DNA of 64,000 nucleotides from CAVOGJ01 sp963695405 (lineage in GTDB: Bacteria > Planctomycetota > Planctomycetia > Pirellulales > Pirellulaceae): contig CAVOGJ010000009.1 in assembly GCA_963695405.1 (NCBI GenBank), positions 124,001 to 188,000 on the forward strand, read 5' to 3'. The notes below the pieces were generated by a model. The model was given only the letters and a program-made list of their open reading frames with translations. It had not been told where the DNA came from and did not search any database. Each line of letters starts with the position of its first letter. The stretch's first letter is position 1. Both the position numbers and the translations under genes were made by a program. Positions 1 to 9,108 of the stretch are shown in pieces.

Positions 1-186
1 ACGACAAGACAAGACAAGAACGACTATCGGTTAACGGTAAATAAGAGCGAACCTGCACAGGGACCTTGTCCTGCGGACCGCACCAGTGATCAAGGCATGG
101 AGGCCGACATCGACTGAAATCTCTTCTCTACCGTTTGACTGACGACGGCTGGCGCATGGATGCAACGGCCGTCGACAAACCAATCG

Positions 187-252
187 CTCCCGGAAAATTG
201 ACGGAGTCCTCTGCCCCCCTGGGACCCGACCGTTTCCGGGAGCCTTTTTTTT
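187..252 (+). terminator. Candidate rho-independent terminator with a long loop
   Basis: An inverted repeat (ctcccggaaa at 187-196, tttccgggag at 233-242) is followed directly by a run of eight T. The loop is about 36 nt, long for an intrinsic terminator. It would end a transcript entering from left of the window. Nothing else was recognised in bases 1-297. Confidence 0.5.
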
Positions 253-297
253 CATAGTGGGGAACTGTCGGAAGCTGACATTGAATCACCCTACGCG

Positions 298-1272
298 ATG
301 AACTCTAATCGTGATTCCCGACAGGTTGGAAAGGAAAGTTCCGTGTCTGAGCGTCCGATTTTTGTCACTGGATTATCGCGCGGAGGTACGACGATCCTAA
401 TGAACCTCCTGGCATCCCATCCGGATGTCTGCACGCTGGGGGAAATTCACCAGCTTTTTAAAGGTTCGAGCGTCATGGACAGCTACTGGCAAGTGGCTGT
501 CAAGGCAACATTGCGCGACCTGCCCGTCATCCTCTCCAGTCGCCAGGACTTGTTGAGCCCCCGGAACCGACTCCCCCGACGACCCATCCCTCGCTGGACC
601 GCTCGCTTCATTCGTGCCGTCCTGGCTCGTGCCAAAAAGACGTCGTTTCACGACCACTTGAATAAATTCAAGCGCCCGGGTGTGCCTTACACCAGGGAGG
701 AAATTGACGCGGCTTTTCTGTTGGGAAAGAATCTGGACGGTATGGTATTCCTGTCCGACCTCTGGCAAGAACTTTTTCCCAAGTGTCGATTTGTCGGCTT
801 GTTGCGGAACGGATTTGCCTTCTGCGAGGGGCATGTGCGGCGAGGACGCTCGGCACGCGACGCGGGGCTTCTCTACCGGACGGTGGTCGAGCGTATGCTG
901 TCCGACGCCGAGCGATTTCCCCAGTACGAGGTGATCCGCTTCGAAGAGCTGCTGGTGCAGCCCCTGTCACAGCTGCGCGGCCTGCTCTCTCGACTCGGTT
1001 TGGATCCGCAACGGCTGCAGCACATCCGCATCCAGGATCGCCGCCGGATGAATCACCGCGGAGAGCATTTACTCCTTGGTGAGAAAGAGTGGGAAGTGCG
1101 TTGGCTGCCGGTGCATCAACTCGCCTCCTACGTCGACCCCGCTGTCGATGAAAACCAGATACGGCTGCTGTCAGACCGAGACCGTAACGAGTTTCTTCGT
1201 GAAGCCGGGGAATGCATGGAGCGACTGGGGTACGCAATGACACCCCGATCCGAGCGGTTGCAGGTCGCGTAA
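298..1272 (+). CDS. Sulfotransferase family protein
   Basis: A 324-aa protein predicted to transfer sulfate from PAPS to an unidentified acceptor. The N-terminal motif GLSRGGTTIL (about residues 25-34) matches the 5'-phosphosulfate-binding loop of sulfotransferases. A second conserved-looking stretch, LLRNGFAFCEGH, lies near the middle where the 3'-phosphate site is expected. No signal peptide is seen, so it is probably cytosolic. A GTG at 343, preceded by AAGGAAA, would give VSERPIFVTG and is a good alternative start; the ATG at 298 has no clear ribosome binding site. The next gene begins 18 bases downstream on the same strand, so the two may be co-transcribed. The acceptor cannot be read from sequence. 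Confidence 0.85.
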   Translation: MNSNRDSRQVGKESSVSERPIFVTGLSRGGTTILMNLLASHPDVCTLGEIHQLFKGSSVMDSYWQVAVKATLRDLPVILSSRQDLLSPRNRLPRRPIPRWTARFIRAVLARAKKTSFHDHLNKFKRPGVPYTREEIDAAFLLGKNLDGMVFLSDLWQELFPKCRFVGLLRNGFAFCEGHVRRGRSARDAGLLYRTVVERMLSDAERFPQYEVIRFEELLVQPLSQLRGLLSRLGLDPQRLQHIRIQDRRRMNHRGEHLLLGEKEWEVRWLPVHQLASYVDPAVDENQIRLLSDRDRNEFLREAGECMERLGYAMTPRSERLQVA

Positions 1273-1290
1273 GTGTAGCGCGAAACAGTC

Positions 1291-2370
1291 ATGGTGGTTC
1301 TGCGAGCGGTGTTTTTCGGTGGTTGCATCGTCGCCTGCCTGGCGGTTTCGTCGTTCAGCCAGCCTCAGTCGCCTGCCACCCGCCCCGTGTCGGCGAAACT
1401 TCCCGCTGCTCAAATCGTGCTCGATCGACTGCGGGCTGCGCCTCCCGGGCAGTTTTACCTTGGCCAAAACATCGGCCATGCCAACGATCATCCGCGCAAC
1501 AACTACGCGGATAGCATCACGCCTTTGGTACGTTCCACAGGTCGGCAACCGGCAATCCTTGGACTCGACTACGGTTACGACCAGATTCCCCGCGATCTCG
1601 CTGCGGCCAATCAGATACTGATCGACTATCACCGTCAGGGCGGTATCGTCACGGTCAGCATGCATCCCCCCAACCCTTGGACCAGGACAGGATCACACGA
1701 TACGCAGCAGGGGGCTGCTGGAACCTACAACGATCTCGTACAGCCAGGTACGGTCGCTTATCGCCGCTGGCACGCTACGCTCGATCAGGTGGCTGGCGGC
1801 CTGGCGGAATTGGAAGCGGCGGGCGTTCCGGTCCTTTGGCGCCCGCTTCACGAAATGAACGGCGGCTGGTTCTGGTGGTGTCCAGGGAACCGAGACGGCT
1901 GGCCGACGCCGGCTGAATTCCGCACCGTCTGGCAAGACATGTTCACCTACCTGGTGCGTGAAAAGGGGCTAACGAATCTGCTTTGGGTCTACTCGGCGGC
2001 CGTGCAGATCTCCGCTAGCGAGAAGCCATCCGATTACTATTATCCGGGTGGCGACCTGGTGGATATCGTGGGACTCGACTGGTATGTCGACGATCCGGCC
2101 GAGCTCGATCGCCGAGACAGCTATGCCCGCCTGGCGGCGCTCCGCAAGCCGCTGGGGTTGACCGAATTTGGACCGCGTAAACAACGCGACGGCGGCTTCG
2201 ACGCCTTATCGATCGTCAACATGGTGCGACAGGCTCCACGGTTGAGTTTCGTCGTTTTCTGGCACAGCTGGCCCGAAAATCAAGTCGCCATCGCCGATCT
2301 GAAGAACGGTAGCCAGCTCCTTGCCGATCCGAGTGCGATGACGCTCGCCAAGACGACCGGTCCCCAGTAA
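1291..2370 (+). CDS. Secreted glycoside hydrolase family 26 (beta-mannanase-like)
   Basis: A 359-aa protein with a signal peptide at residues 1 to about 25. The body matches GH26: GGIVTVSMHPPNPW near residue 118, RPLHEMNGGWFWW with the probable acid/base Glu188, and LTEFG with the probable nucleophile Glu292. The aromatic-rich GWFWWCPGN stretch after the acid/base is typical of the family. The likely role is extracytoplasmic endo-cleavage of mannan or a related beta-glycan, which suits a polysaccharide-degrading planctomycete. The exact substrate is inferred from family only. It follows the sulfotransferase by 18 bases and converges with the secreted protein on the minus strand. Confidence 0.88.
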   Translation: MVVLRAVFFGGCIVACLAVSSFSQPQSPATRPVSAKLPAAQIVLDRLRAAPPGQFYLGQNIGHANDHPRNNYADSITPLVRSTGRQPAILGLDYGYDQIPRDLAAANQILIDYHRQGGIVTVSMHPPNPWTRTGSHDTQQGAAGTYNDLVQPGTVAYRRWHATLDQVAGGLAELEAAGVPVLWRPLHEMNGGWFWWCPGNRDGWPTPAEFRTVWQDMFTYLVREKGLTNLLWVYSAAVQISASEKPSDYYYPGGDLVDIVGLDWYVDDPAELDRRDSYARLAALRKPLGLTEFGPRKQRDGGFDALSIVNMVRQAPRLSFVVFWHSWPENQVAIADLKNGSQLLADPSAMTLAKTTGPQ

Positions 2371-2382
2371 GAGGCGAAGCGG

Positions 2383-3126
2383 CTATCGTTGCCATCGGAC
2401 TGCCAACGTCTCGGACGTTGCACCGATCCCGTTTTCGATGTGCACCGTGACCCATCCGCTGTTACCACCGGCCTCGAGGTCCGTGTCCGTGACGACATAG
2501 GCAAAGCTGCCGCTCTCGCCAAGCGGCGCCGTTGTTCCTTCCAGGTCCTCGCCGAAGACAGCCGTCAAGTTGCCAGGACCGGCAGCGCTGCCACTAAACG
2601 TGTAGGTCCCGTCGCCATTGTTGGCGACGGTGAAGGATCTTAGATTCGGCTGCGTGACTTGTGGACTGACGTCGTTCGCGTGAAGCGAAAGCCGTGCGGT
2701 GGCGACGTGGCCGTCCTCGTCCTTGGCCAATACATCGATGGTCGCCTGGCCGCGGGCGTCCGCAACCAGGCCCACGCGCAAGCTTCCGGAATCGTCGTCG
2801 ACGGTCAGTGATTCGAAAATCGGATCACCAACATAGCCGATCACAGAAAAGACGAGATCGGCTTTCGGAGCGTCCATATCATCAAAGGCCGTGAGCAGCG
2901 ACAACTGATAACCACCAGTCGGCTCATCGAAGTCGAGCGATATCTTTCCCGTGGCCGTTGGCGCACCAGGTGCGCTGGCCCCCGCGGGAGCCGTGACCGC
3001 TACCGTCACGGCTTCGGCATTCCCGTCGACCCAATGCAAGTGATCGATACTCGTACCGACGATGGCGGCGAGCAGATGACGATCCTCAAGGGCCTCCAGA
3101 AACATCCTGTGGCGATTGTTTTCCAC
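2383..3126 (-). CDS. Secreted protein with planctomycete LEDR-LL N-terminal signature
   Basis: The start is taken as the GTG at 3126 because GAGGAAA lies about 9 bases upstream; an ATG at 3183 would add 19 residues of low-complexity leader. Near the N-terminus MFLEALEDRHLLAA is the LEDR/LEPR-type motif at the start of many planctomycete secreted and surface proteins. The remaining 220 residues are rich in Gly, Asp, Thr and Val and look like beta-sandwich (Ig or cadherin-like) segments, for example NNGDGTYTFSG. No enzyme motif is visible. It ends 12 bases from the convergent GH26 gene. The function is unknown; a structural or adhesive extracellular role is inference. Confidence 0.7.
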   Translation of the reverse strand: MENNRHRMFLEALEDRHLLAAIVGTSIDHLHWVDGNAEAVTVAVTAPAGASAPGAPTATGKISLDFDEPTGGYQLSLLTAFDDMDAPKADLVFSVIGYVGDPIFESLTVDDDSGSLRVGLVADARGQATIDVLAKDEDGHVATARLSLHANDVSPQVTQPNLRSFTVANNGDGTYTFSGSAAGPGNLTAVFGEDLEGTTAPLGESGSFAYVVTDTDLEAGGNSGWVTVHIENGIGATSETLAVRWQR

Positions 3127-3494
3127 GATGCGATTTCCTCGATGAGCTGGAAAAGTGCTCGCTGCCCGAGGAGTAGCCGTCACGACACGCGGCTCACTCG
3201 AACGTCACTCGGCAGTTAGCTGCTGGCAGGCACCGTGTCAGGTGCGGCGACCGGCTATCTAGTCAATCGAAGAAATGAGGGTGATTCGGCCGCACTTTTC
3301 GCAAAAAAAAACGAAGAGCAAAACGTCGATCTTCCTCGACAGGGAAACAAGAGAGGTGCTCGAGCGGCTTTCGCTAGGGTCACGGCAAGAGGGGATCGCC
3401 GGTGAGCGGATGCAAGAGAGATGGAAAGGCGGGCAGGATATCGTTCGGATGCAGGGGCGTCGTTTTGCCTTGGAAAATGTCCTGCAATCGTGGG
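3127..3494. other. Intergenic stretch, no gene seen
   Basis: It lies between two minus-strand genes and contains a nine-A run near 3302. Short open frames here have neither family motifs nor ribosome binding sites. It presumably holds the end of the kinase transcript and the promoter of the LEDR protein gene; neither could be pinpointed. Confidence 0.4.
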
Positions 3495-5477
3495 TCATCC
3501 CGAATGGGGTCGAACAACGAAAGCTTCGAGCAAACATGGGCCGATGCGGCTTCCCCGTGGGCGGCCGCTCAGCAACCACAGCTCAACCGCACGATCGATC
3601 AGAGTCGAATCGAAATGAGCGCAGCGGGTCGTAAGGACCGCAGCTGATTCTTCCAGGCTGCGAAAACCGGGATATTCTTGCAGCAATTGCTCGGCGACTT
3701 GCCGATAGGGCTCGGGATAGAAATCGGCACAATTCACCGCGTCATTGAGGACCGCGAATAGCTTGTTGGACTTGGTGATTTCGGGAGACGGTGACTGGCG
3801 GAGAGCCAATTCGAACCAGGCGAGGGCTTCTTGTTGGACTCCCGCGACGGAACGGGCGACACCCATATTGTTAAGCAATCCCGGCGTGCGAAAACCATGC
3901 TCCAGGGCGCGGCGGTAATGGTACTCGGCGGATGACTGAAACCGGCGATCCGAGAGGCTTGCTTGCTGATAGCAATAGCCGAGCATGGCCGACATCTTCG
4001 ACGTCTGTTCCTGCGGCGGCAACGCCTTCATGGCGTCGATCGCCCGGTACCACTGTTCTTCATCGACGAGTTGCAAGATCGCGGCCGAAAGTCCCGCTTC
4101 CGGGGCCGAGAGTCGCTGCATCCGCCCGATCCATGGAACGGAGGCAGCTGCGAGCGAAACGAGTACCAGCCCGATCAGCGTCCATCGTCCCATCCGCCCT
4201 CGCCAGTGTGACACACGTGACTCGGGAGCCGCGTGCGTCCAGACCGGCTGTCGATCAAACCAAACTGGCAACTCGGCGGGACGCTCGCTTGGATCAAATT
4301 GCAGGCAGTGCGAGATGGCGTTGGCCAGCTCGACGTCCACGTGGGGATTGAGTTCACGCAGATCGGGCGGTCCGTCTGCTTGGGCTGCCAGCATCGCCTC
4401 GGCGATCTGCACCGGCTGGCAGCCGCTATCGAGCGGGACCTCGAAAGGTAACTTGCCGGACAGGAGTTCAAAGAGAATGACACCGAGCGAGTAAATATCG
4501 CTCGAGGGGCCGATGTCGTCGAATGAGCCTTGCCGGAGCAAGAGCGAGCGGATTTGCTCGGGCGACATGTAGGGGATGGTTCCGCCGGTGAGCACGCCGC
4601 TGACCGTGGCGTCATTCGACAAATTGAAATCCATCAGCACGGCCCGCCCCGCCGGCGTGAGAAGAACGTTCGAAGGCTTAAGATCGCCGTGGGTTACTCG
4701 CGCTTGATGTGCATGCAGTAAAGCGTCCGTGATATCCTGCGCCAGGATCCGAATGCCGTCGACGTACGTCCGCACATTCTGTGGCCAGCCCTTTCTGACA
4801 GTGACAGCGTCGGATGACTTTTGATTTCGAGTTGCCGCGGCGAGGAGCACTGCGGGGCTTTCAGGAGGTTGATCGCCTTTCCAGGCTTCGTCGAGCAAGC
4901 AATGCAGCGTGCTGCGACCCAGAAAAGGCATGCATAGTCCGCTTGTGCCAGTCGCGGCGTCGGTCGTGACATCGAGAACCGGCATGATGGTGTCGTTATC
5001 AAATCTGGCCAGCGTGCGCGCCTCGTACTCACCGCGGCTGGCCACCTTGACGACGACTTGCCGATGCAATCCCACGTGCCGGCACAAGTATGCACGTGCC
5101 AGCGAGCCCCGACCGAGTTCTTCTTGAACACGATACTTATCAAATAGTAAATCACCCGGCTCAGGCCAACTGGCGGGAGACGCATCGTCGGCGTGCTCGA
5201 TGACCCAGTCATAAACTTCGATCTGGCGTGCCAATGAGTGGCGAATATCGGCGAACTGTTGACAGAACTCAGTCGACTCGATCGATTCGCCGGCTTCCTT
5301 TCGCAAGCAATAGTCTTCGAGCGCGATTTCCAAAGCCAAGGAGTGGCGACACGCAATTTCCGGATGACGGCGGAGGGCTTCCACGGCGTCTGGAGCTTCC
5401 CCTTCACGCCAGCGAAGTTTGATCAAGCTGGCGACCTTTTCGGGTCTGCGGATGGAAACGGAGGGTAATTTGATCAT
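3495..5477 (-). CDS. Ser/Thr protein kinase with membrane segment and TPR-like C-terminus
   Basis: 660 aa. The kinase domain spans roughly residues 115-400: glycine loop ELGRGSLARAY, catalytic lysine in VVVKVAS, catalytic loop HGDLKPSN, metal-binding DFNLS in place of DFG, and an activation segment with GGTIPYMSPEQ. The HRD arginine is replaced by Gly and DFG by DFN, a combination common in planctomycete kinases, so activity is still plausible. One hydrophobic segment (WTLIGLVLVSLAAASVPWI) follows, then a helical region with TPR-like repeats that probably lies outside the membrane. The start codon overlaps the stop of the upstream sigma factor gene by 4 bases, so the two are translationally coupled. 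The kinase probably works with that sigma factor in one signalling pathway. Confidence 0.9.
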   Translation of the reverse strand: MIKLPSVSIRRPEKVASLIKLRWREGEAPDAVEALRRHPEIACRHSLALEIALEDYCLRKEAGESIESTEFCQQFADIRHSLARQIEVYDWVIEHADDASPASWPEPGDLLFDKYRVQEELGRGSLARAYLCRHVGLHRQVVVKVASRGEYEARTLARFDNDTIMPVLDVTTDAATGTSGLCMPFLGRSTLHCLLDEAWKGDQPPESPAVLLAAATRNQKSSDAVTVRKGWPQNVRTYVDGIRILAQDITDALLHAHQARVTHGDLKPSNVLLTPAGRAVLMDFNLSNDATVSGVLTGGTIPYMSPEQIRSLLLRQGSFDDIGPSSDIYSLGVILFELLSGKLPFEVPLDSGCQPVQIAEAMLAAQADGPPDLRELNPHVDVELANAISHCLQFDPSERPAELPVWFDRQPVWTHAAPESRVSHWRGRMGRWTLIGLVLVSLAAASVPWIGRMQRLSAPEAGLSAAILQLVDEEQWYRAIDAMKALPPQEQTSKMSAMLGYCYQQASLSDRRFQSSAEYHYRRALEHGFRTPGLLNNMGVARSVAGVQQEALAWFELALRQSPSPEITKSNKLFAVLNDAVNCADFYPEPYRQVAEQLLQEYPGFRSLEESAAVLTTRCAHFDSTLIDRAVELWLLSGRPRGSRIGPCLLEAFVVRPHSG

Positions 5478-6046
5478 CTCCGGGCGTCTCGCGCTTGGAT
5501 GCGTGCAACAATCCTGCGGACGGTTCGCTCACTCAACCCGGTCTGCTCCGCCACCTCTTTCACCGAGTAGCCCTTGATCCGCAAGTCGACAACCTGTCGA
5601 TGCTCGTCGGTCAGTGGTTCCATGATACCGTCGAGCGTTTCGCGAGCAATGATATAGTTGCTCGGAGTACTCAGCCGACCCTCCAACGGCGGCGCTCCTT
5701 CTCCGTCAGTCGCGCAACGGTCGATGGATGTCTCGCGGTGGACGTCGTGCTTCTTTGTGTGTCGACGACGAATTTCGTCATAGACTTTGTTGCGGGCCAT
5801 TACCGCCAGCAGGCTCACCAGCTGTTCCGGTGAATTTGTACTTAGCAGCTCATGACGATTATTGAAAAAACTTGACCACACTGCCTGCGCGAAATCATGA
5901 GAATCGAACTTCGAGCGCAGTTCGTGGGCCAGTCTGCGACGAACCACGCGCATGACGTGAGGTTGATACGTTTCAAACAGTACCGTGGCCGCTTCTTCCG
6001 ATCCGGCACGAGCCTGTTCGATCAGTTGGGAAAACCCTGCGGACAT
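5474..6046 (-). CDS. ECF-type RNA polymerase sigma factor (planctomycete class)
   Basis: 190 aa. The N-terminal region 2 includes LRSKFDSHDFAQAVWSSFF. Region 4 carries the helix-turn-helix GYSVKEVAEQTGLSERTVRR near residues 157-177, the signature of sigma-70-like ECF factors. Between them lies a loop with KKHDVHRETS. It directs RNA polymerase to a specific promoter set. It overlaps the Ser/Thr kinase gene by 4 bases, a frequent arrangement in Planctomycetes, where kinases replace anti-sigma factors as partners. Which promoters it reads cannot be told from this window. Confidence 0.9.
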   Translation of the reverse strand: MSAGFSQLIEQARAGSEEAATVLFETYQPHVMRVVRRRLAHELRSKFDSHDFAQAVWSSFFNNRHELLSTNSPEQLVSLLAVMARNKVYDEIRRRHTKKHDVHRETSIDRCATDGEGAPPLEGRLSTPSNYIIARETLDGIMEPLTDEHRQVVDLRIKGYSVKEVAEQTGLSERTVRRIVARIQARDARR

Positions 6047-6424
6047 ACCGGCAACTCGTTTAGAGACACGGTAATTGTGGATCCATCACCAGGTTTCCTT
6101 GACAAAAAACCCAGACGGCTCGCGATCGTGTTCGCCGAGACCGCAGCGAGGAACTTAACGGAGAGTATAAGCTTCACCATCCCAATTGGAATGATAAACT
6201 TCCCGGTCGGTGCCGTGCTCCGTCATCGCTCGGCCGCACGACAATCGGCGCAGGCGACCCATGCCGGTTGGCCGTGGGCTTGTCGCTGCTGCTTTCCTGG
6301 TGAAATTGCCGAATTCCGCTTGTTTTAGCGGCAGGCGACGTTTTTTGCCGTGGCGACTTGGGTTGCCATGCAGGCCCCCAAGGCGGATGACCCGACCGCT
6401 GCCGCGTGGAAGAATCGGCAATCG
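6047..6424. other. Intergenic stretch, no gene seen
   Basis: A minus-strand open frame here (6155-6421) is Arg- and Pro-rich with no recognisable domain, and I do not support it. The end next to 6046 should hold the promoter of the sigma factor/kinase operon; no consensus element stood out. Confidence 0.4.
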
Positions 6425-6970
6425 CTACAAGTGATCAAAGAACTTCTTGAGGGCACTTTGGTTAGGCTTCGCCGGGCCGCACTGCCCGGTGTCGATGGAA
6501 ATCCGCGGGGTCTCGGCAATCTCTGCGGACGCGGATTCCTCAATTCCCAAAAAGCTCCCTTCGTCTTGCTCCGCATAGTGGATCACCGAGGAGGATTCCG
6601 TGGCTTCGAGGTCCTGGCCCTGGGGTCCGCCCGCTTCGGTCGGTTCGTTTGTCTCGTTCGCCGCGAGCGAGCCTGACTCTGCCCCGTCGTAGCTGGCCAA
6701 AAACGTTACACCACCCACGCGCAACCGCTCGCCCGAGTAGAGGAAGGTCGGCTCCTCAATCCGCTCGTTTTCGATGAACGTACCATTGGAGGATCCCAGA
6801 TCGTGGACAACCAGCCAACCATCCTCTTCATAAAGTTCGCAATGGTGTCGACTGACTCGTGCATGTCGCACTTTTAACGCGACGGTCTCGCTACGGCCGA
6901 TGACGGTGGGAAGTTTCAGACGAACGATGATTGGTTTGGCACCCGAGACGACGTGCAGGAAGGCTTTCAT
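6425..6970 (-). CDS. FHA-domain protein
   Basis: 181 aa from the ATG at 6970, which has GGAGAG 9 bases upstream; a much longer in-frame extension was not chosen for that reason. The forkhead-associated domain covers about residues 15-95, with VIGRS, VSRHHCEL and the phosphothreonine-contacting LGSSNGTF. The rest is acidic, Glu- and Ser-rich and probably disordered, ending in ALKKFFDHL. FHA domains bind phosphothreonine peptides, so this is a candidate reader for Ser/Thr kinases such as the one at 3495-5477; that link is inferred. The membrane-protein gene upstream on the same strand ends 56 bases away, suggesting an operon. Confidence 0.85.
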   Translation of the reverse strand: MKAFLHVVSGAKPIIVRLKLPTVIGRSETVALKVRHARVSRHHCELYEEDGWLVVHDLGSSNGTFIENERIEEPTFLYSGERLRVGGVTFLASYDGAESGSLAANETNEPTEAGGPQGQDLEATESSSVIHYAEQDEGSFLGIEESASAEIAETPRISIDTGQCGPAKPNQSALKKFFDHL

Positions 6971-7026
6971 TGCGATCTCTCCGTGGCGACAAATCGGCGT
7001 GAGCGACCGTTCGCGGATGGTGGCAC

Positions 7027-7590
7027 TCAAGCCACGACGGTGACCAGTCCGCACAGGCAGCACAACAACCCCAGCAGCACACACAGAAACTTGATCCGGG
7101 CGCACCAGCCAGCCAGGCGTGGTAGAGCGGCCGGAATGGCCGGATACATACTCAAGATACGAATCAACGTTGAATTCTCGGTGAAATCGAACAGACCGGC
7201 GATCCACTGTCCCCACGCGAGGATGATGGCGAACGTAGCGAGCCCATCCAACCCTTTCGCGGCGAACCATCGGGATGCCATGACTCCCAAGATGGCAAGC
7301 GCCGTCGTATACAGAGGAATGAAGAAGTAGTCCCAGCAGAGATAGGTGCGGGCATCGACACGAGCTGCCTCGTCCCATGATTCGATCACGGCCCGGCTGT
7401 CTGCCGCCGATAAGCACATTTCCAAAGAGACAATACCTAGGGGCGCCGCGGTGGTCCTCAGGCGACGACCTACTGCCTCGAGCCGCACAAAAAGCACAGC
7501 GGAAGCCGCGAGCAGTACCAGCAACAGCCATCCCAACGCAGCCGGACCCAGTCCCAATAATGGATGCCACAGATAGGGTGTTTCTGCCAT
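7027..7590 (-). CDS. Small multi-pass membrane protein of unknown function
   Basis: 187 aa from the ATG at 7590 (a GTG at 7611 is possible). Four hydrophobic segments are visible: near residues 10-32 (LGWLLLVLLAASAVLF), in the middle (FFIPLYTTALAILGVMA), then LATFAIILAWGQWIAGLF, and at the C-terminus FLCVLLGLLCCLCGLV. The loop between segments 1 and 2 holds SRAVIESWDEAARVDARTYL. No known family was recognised. It sits immediately upstream of the FHA gene. Confidence 0.65.
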   Translation of the reverse strand: MAETPYLWHPLLGLGPAALGWLLLVLLAASAVLFVRLEAVGRRLRTTAAPLGIVSLEMCLSAADSRAVIESWDEAARVDARTYLCWDYFFIPLYTTALAILGVMASRWFAAKGLDGLATFAIILAWGQWIAGLFDFTENSTLIRILSMYPAIPAALPRLAGWCARIKFLCVLLGLLCCLCGLVTVVA

Positions 7591-7661
7591 GGATGCCCTG
7601 CCGATCGACACGCTCGTGAAGGGATTTTAGGACATGCCGCGAATGACCTGTGCCGCGACGG

Positions 7662-8837
7662 TCACGCCTGGCTCAATCGCTGCTGCGGTTCGGCCGCCAG
7701 CCATCGGTGCGCTTCGGCGATCCAGAGCGGAATCTGTTCCGCGTGCGGCAACCCAGCCAATAGTTTCTCGCAGTCCAATTCGTGTACTTGACCGCCGTTC
7801 AAGCCGCCAAACCAATGTCCGCCGCGGCCCAGGAGGTTATACCGCATCTGCGCATACTCCCGCAGGTCGAACGCCAGCACAAGCCACCTTAGCCACAGAA
7901 TCGTGGGAATGTTTACGTAACCTGGCGTTTCATGCCACAGCGGAAGGCTGGCGAGAAACGAGTCGGATTCTCCGGCCGCCTCGTGCCACGCCTGATCAAG
8001 CCGCTGCACGATCGGCGGGAGTAGCTCGGCGACGCGCGGGAGGAGATCCACACTCGAGTATTGCAGATCGAAATCTGACGCCTGTGCCGCGCCCAGGCTG
8101 AGCGTGTGAACTTCGGGCCGAGCCAGGCAGAAGAGACAGTTAAAGACCAGGGGATGCAGAGGGCGACAAAGTTGCACCAGCCGCGCCGGTGGACGGTACA
8201 GCAGGCCTCCCTTATCTGATGGGCTGATGATGAAGACGCCCATGTCGAACTGACGAGCCATCTCGATGGCTGACCAGTTGCGCTGGAAAATATAGTACCA
8301 GTGGAGATTGATATAGTCGAACTGCCCATCCGACAGGGCCGACTCAATCAGATTGGTTTCTCCGTGCGTCGAAAAGCCGACATGCCGAGCTCTCCCTTCC
8401 GAGACCAGCTGTCGCGCCATCTCGAGACAACCCCCTTTACGCGTCGCCCACCAGAGATGCTCAAATGTGTTGATCCCATGGATGGCTAACAAGTCGACAT
8501 ACTCCAAACGCAATCGCTGGAGCGAATCGAGGAACTGGCGGCGAAACTCACTCGCGTCGGCGGTCGGTGCGATTTTCGTCTGAATGATGAGCGACTGACG
8601 GTCCCATTGAGGCAATATCGCTCCGAGTTGACGCTCCGAAGAGCCATATCCCCGCGCCGTCTCGATGTGATTGATACCCAATTCCAAGGCTCGAGATACG
8701 GTGGCAGCAACATTTGCCTGACTTTCGTGAGGTATCTCCGAGAGAGGGCGATCTTCCCAGCCGTGCTGGTAGCGCATGCCGCCACAGCTGAAAACCGGCA
8801 TCGAGATTTCGGTACGTCCAAAGCGGCGGTAGAGCAT
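7662..8837 (-). CDS. Aldo/keto reductase family protein
   Basis: 391 aa from the ATG at 8837, giving MLYRRFGRTEISMPVFSCGG, the usual N-terminus of this family; an upstream ATG at 8870 adds 11 residues. The (beta/alpha)8 fold motifs include NHIETARGYGSSERQLG (the usual NxIDTAxxYG with Glu for Asp), IIQTKIAP with the catalytic-type Lys, and a C-terminal region with PSDKGGLLYRP, where the NADPH site is expected. The catalytic Asp is replaced by Glu in the expected place, so activity is uncertain. Several planctomycete relatives are annotated as oxidoreductases of unknown substrate. The last 120 residues extend beyond the standard barrel. Confidence 0.82.
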   Translation of the reverse strand: MLYRRFGRTEISMPVFSCGGMRYQHGWEDRPLSEIPHESQANVAATVSRALELGINHIETARGYGSSERQLGAILPQWDRQSLIIQTKIAPTADASEFRRQFLDSLQRLRLEYVDLLAIHGINTFEHLWWATRKGGCLEMARQLVSEGRARHVGFSTHGETNLIESALSDGQFDYINLHWYYIFQRNWSAIEMARQFDMGVFIISPSDKGGLLYRPPARLVQLCRPLHPLVFNCLFCLARPEVHTLSLGAAQASDFDLQYSSVDLLPRVAELLPPIVQRLDQAWHEAAGESDSFLASLPLWHETPGYVNIPTILWLRWLVLAFDLREYAQMRYNLLGRGGHWFGGLNGGQVHELDCEKLLAGLPHAEQIPLWIAEAHRWLAAEPQQRLSQA

Positions 8838-9072
8838 GCCGACTATGGTAAACCGCGGTGCTTGGATCACAAGCAGCTGAGCAGCCAGTTCGAGCCCTCG
8901 GGCGGTCGGCGGTCGGGAAACGGGCCTCCGACGGCAGTAGAATCCCGCACTCTGCTAGCGATATCGCGGTGCGAATCAAAAATGAGCCAAATCACTATTC
9001 GTGGAAATTCGTGAGCTTGCTAAATTCCTAGATCAAGTTCGCGAAAGCCATCGCCGTGCACTAGAGACACCG

Positions 9073-9108
9073 AAGGAGGAGCGAAATTTTCAAAGAAGGA
9101 GGTAAGTT
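9073..9108 (+). promoter_or_regulatory. csrA leader with two GGA-containing Shine-Dalgarno sites
   Basis: AAGGAGGA at 9073-9080 and AAGGAGG at 9096-9102 precede the csrA ATG at 9109. The second is ideally spaced for translation. The first is a second copy of the same GGA core about 22 bases upstream. CsrA proteins bind AnGGA motifs and often repress their own mRNA, so a paired-site autoregulatory leader is plausible. Confidence 0.55.

Noticed and set aside
31..255. Minus-strand open frame at the left edge
   Set aside because: It is Arg-rich without a domain and spans the terminator-like hairpin at 187-252.
668..1243. Minus-strand open frame of 191 codons opposite the sulfotransferase
   Set aside because: Its composition is that of an antisense GC-rich frame, and the plus strand carries clear PAPS-binding motifs.
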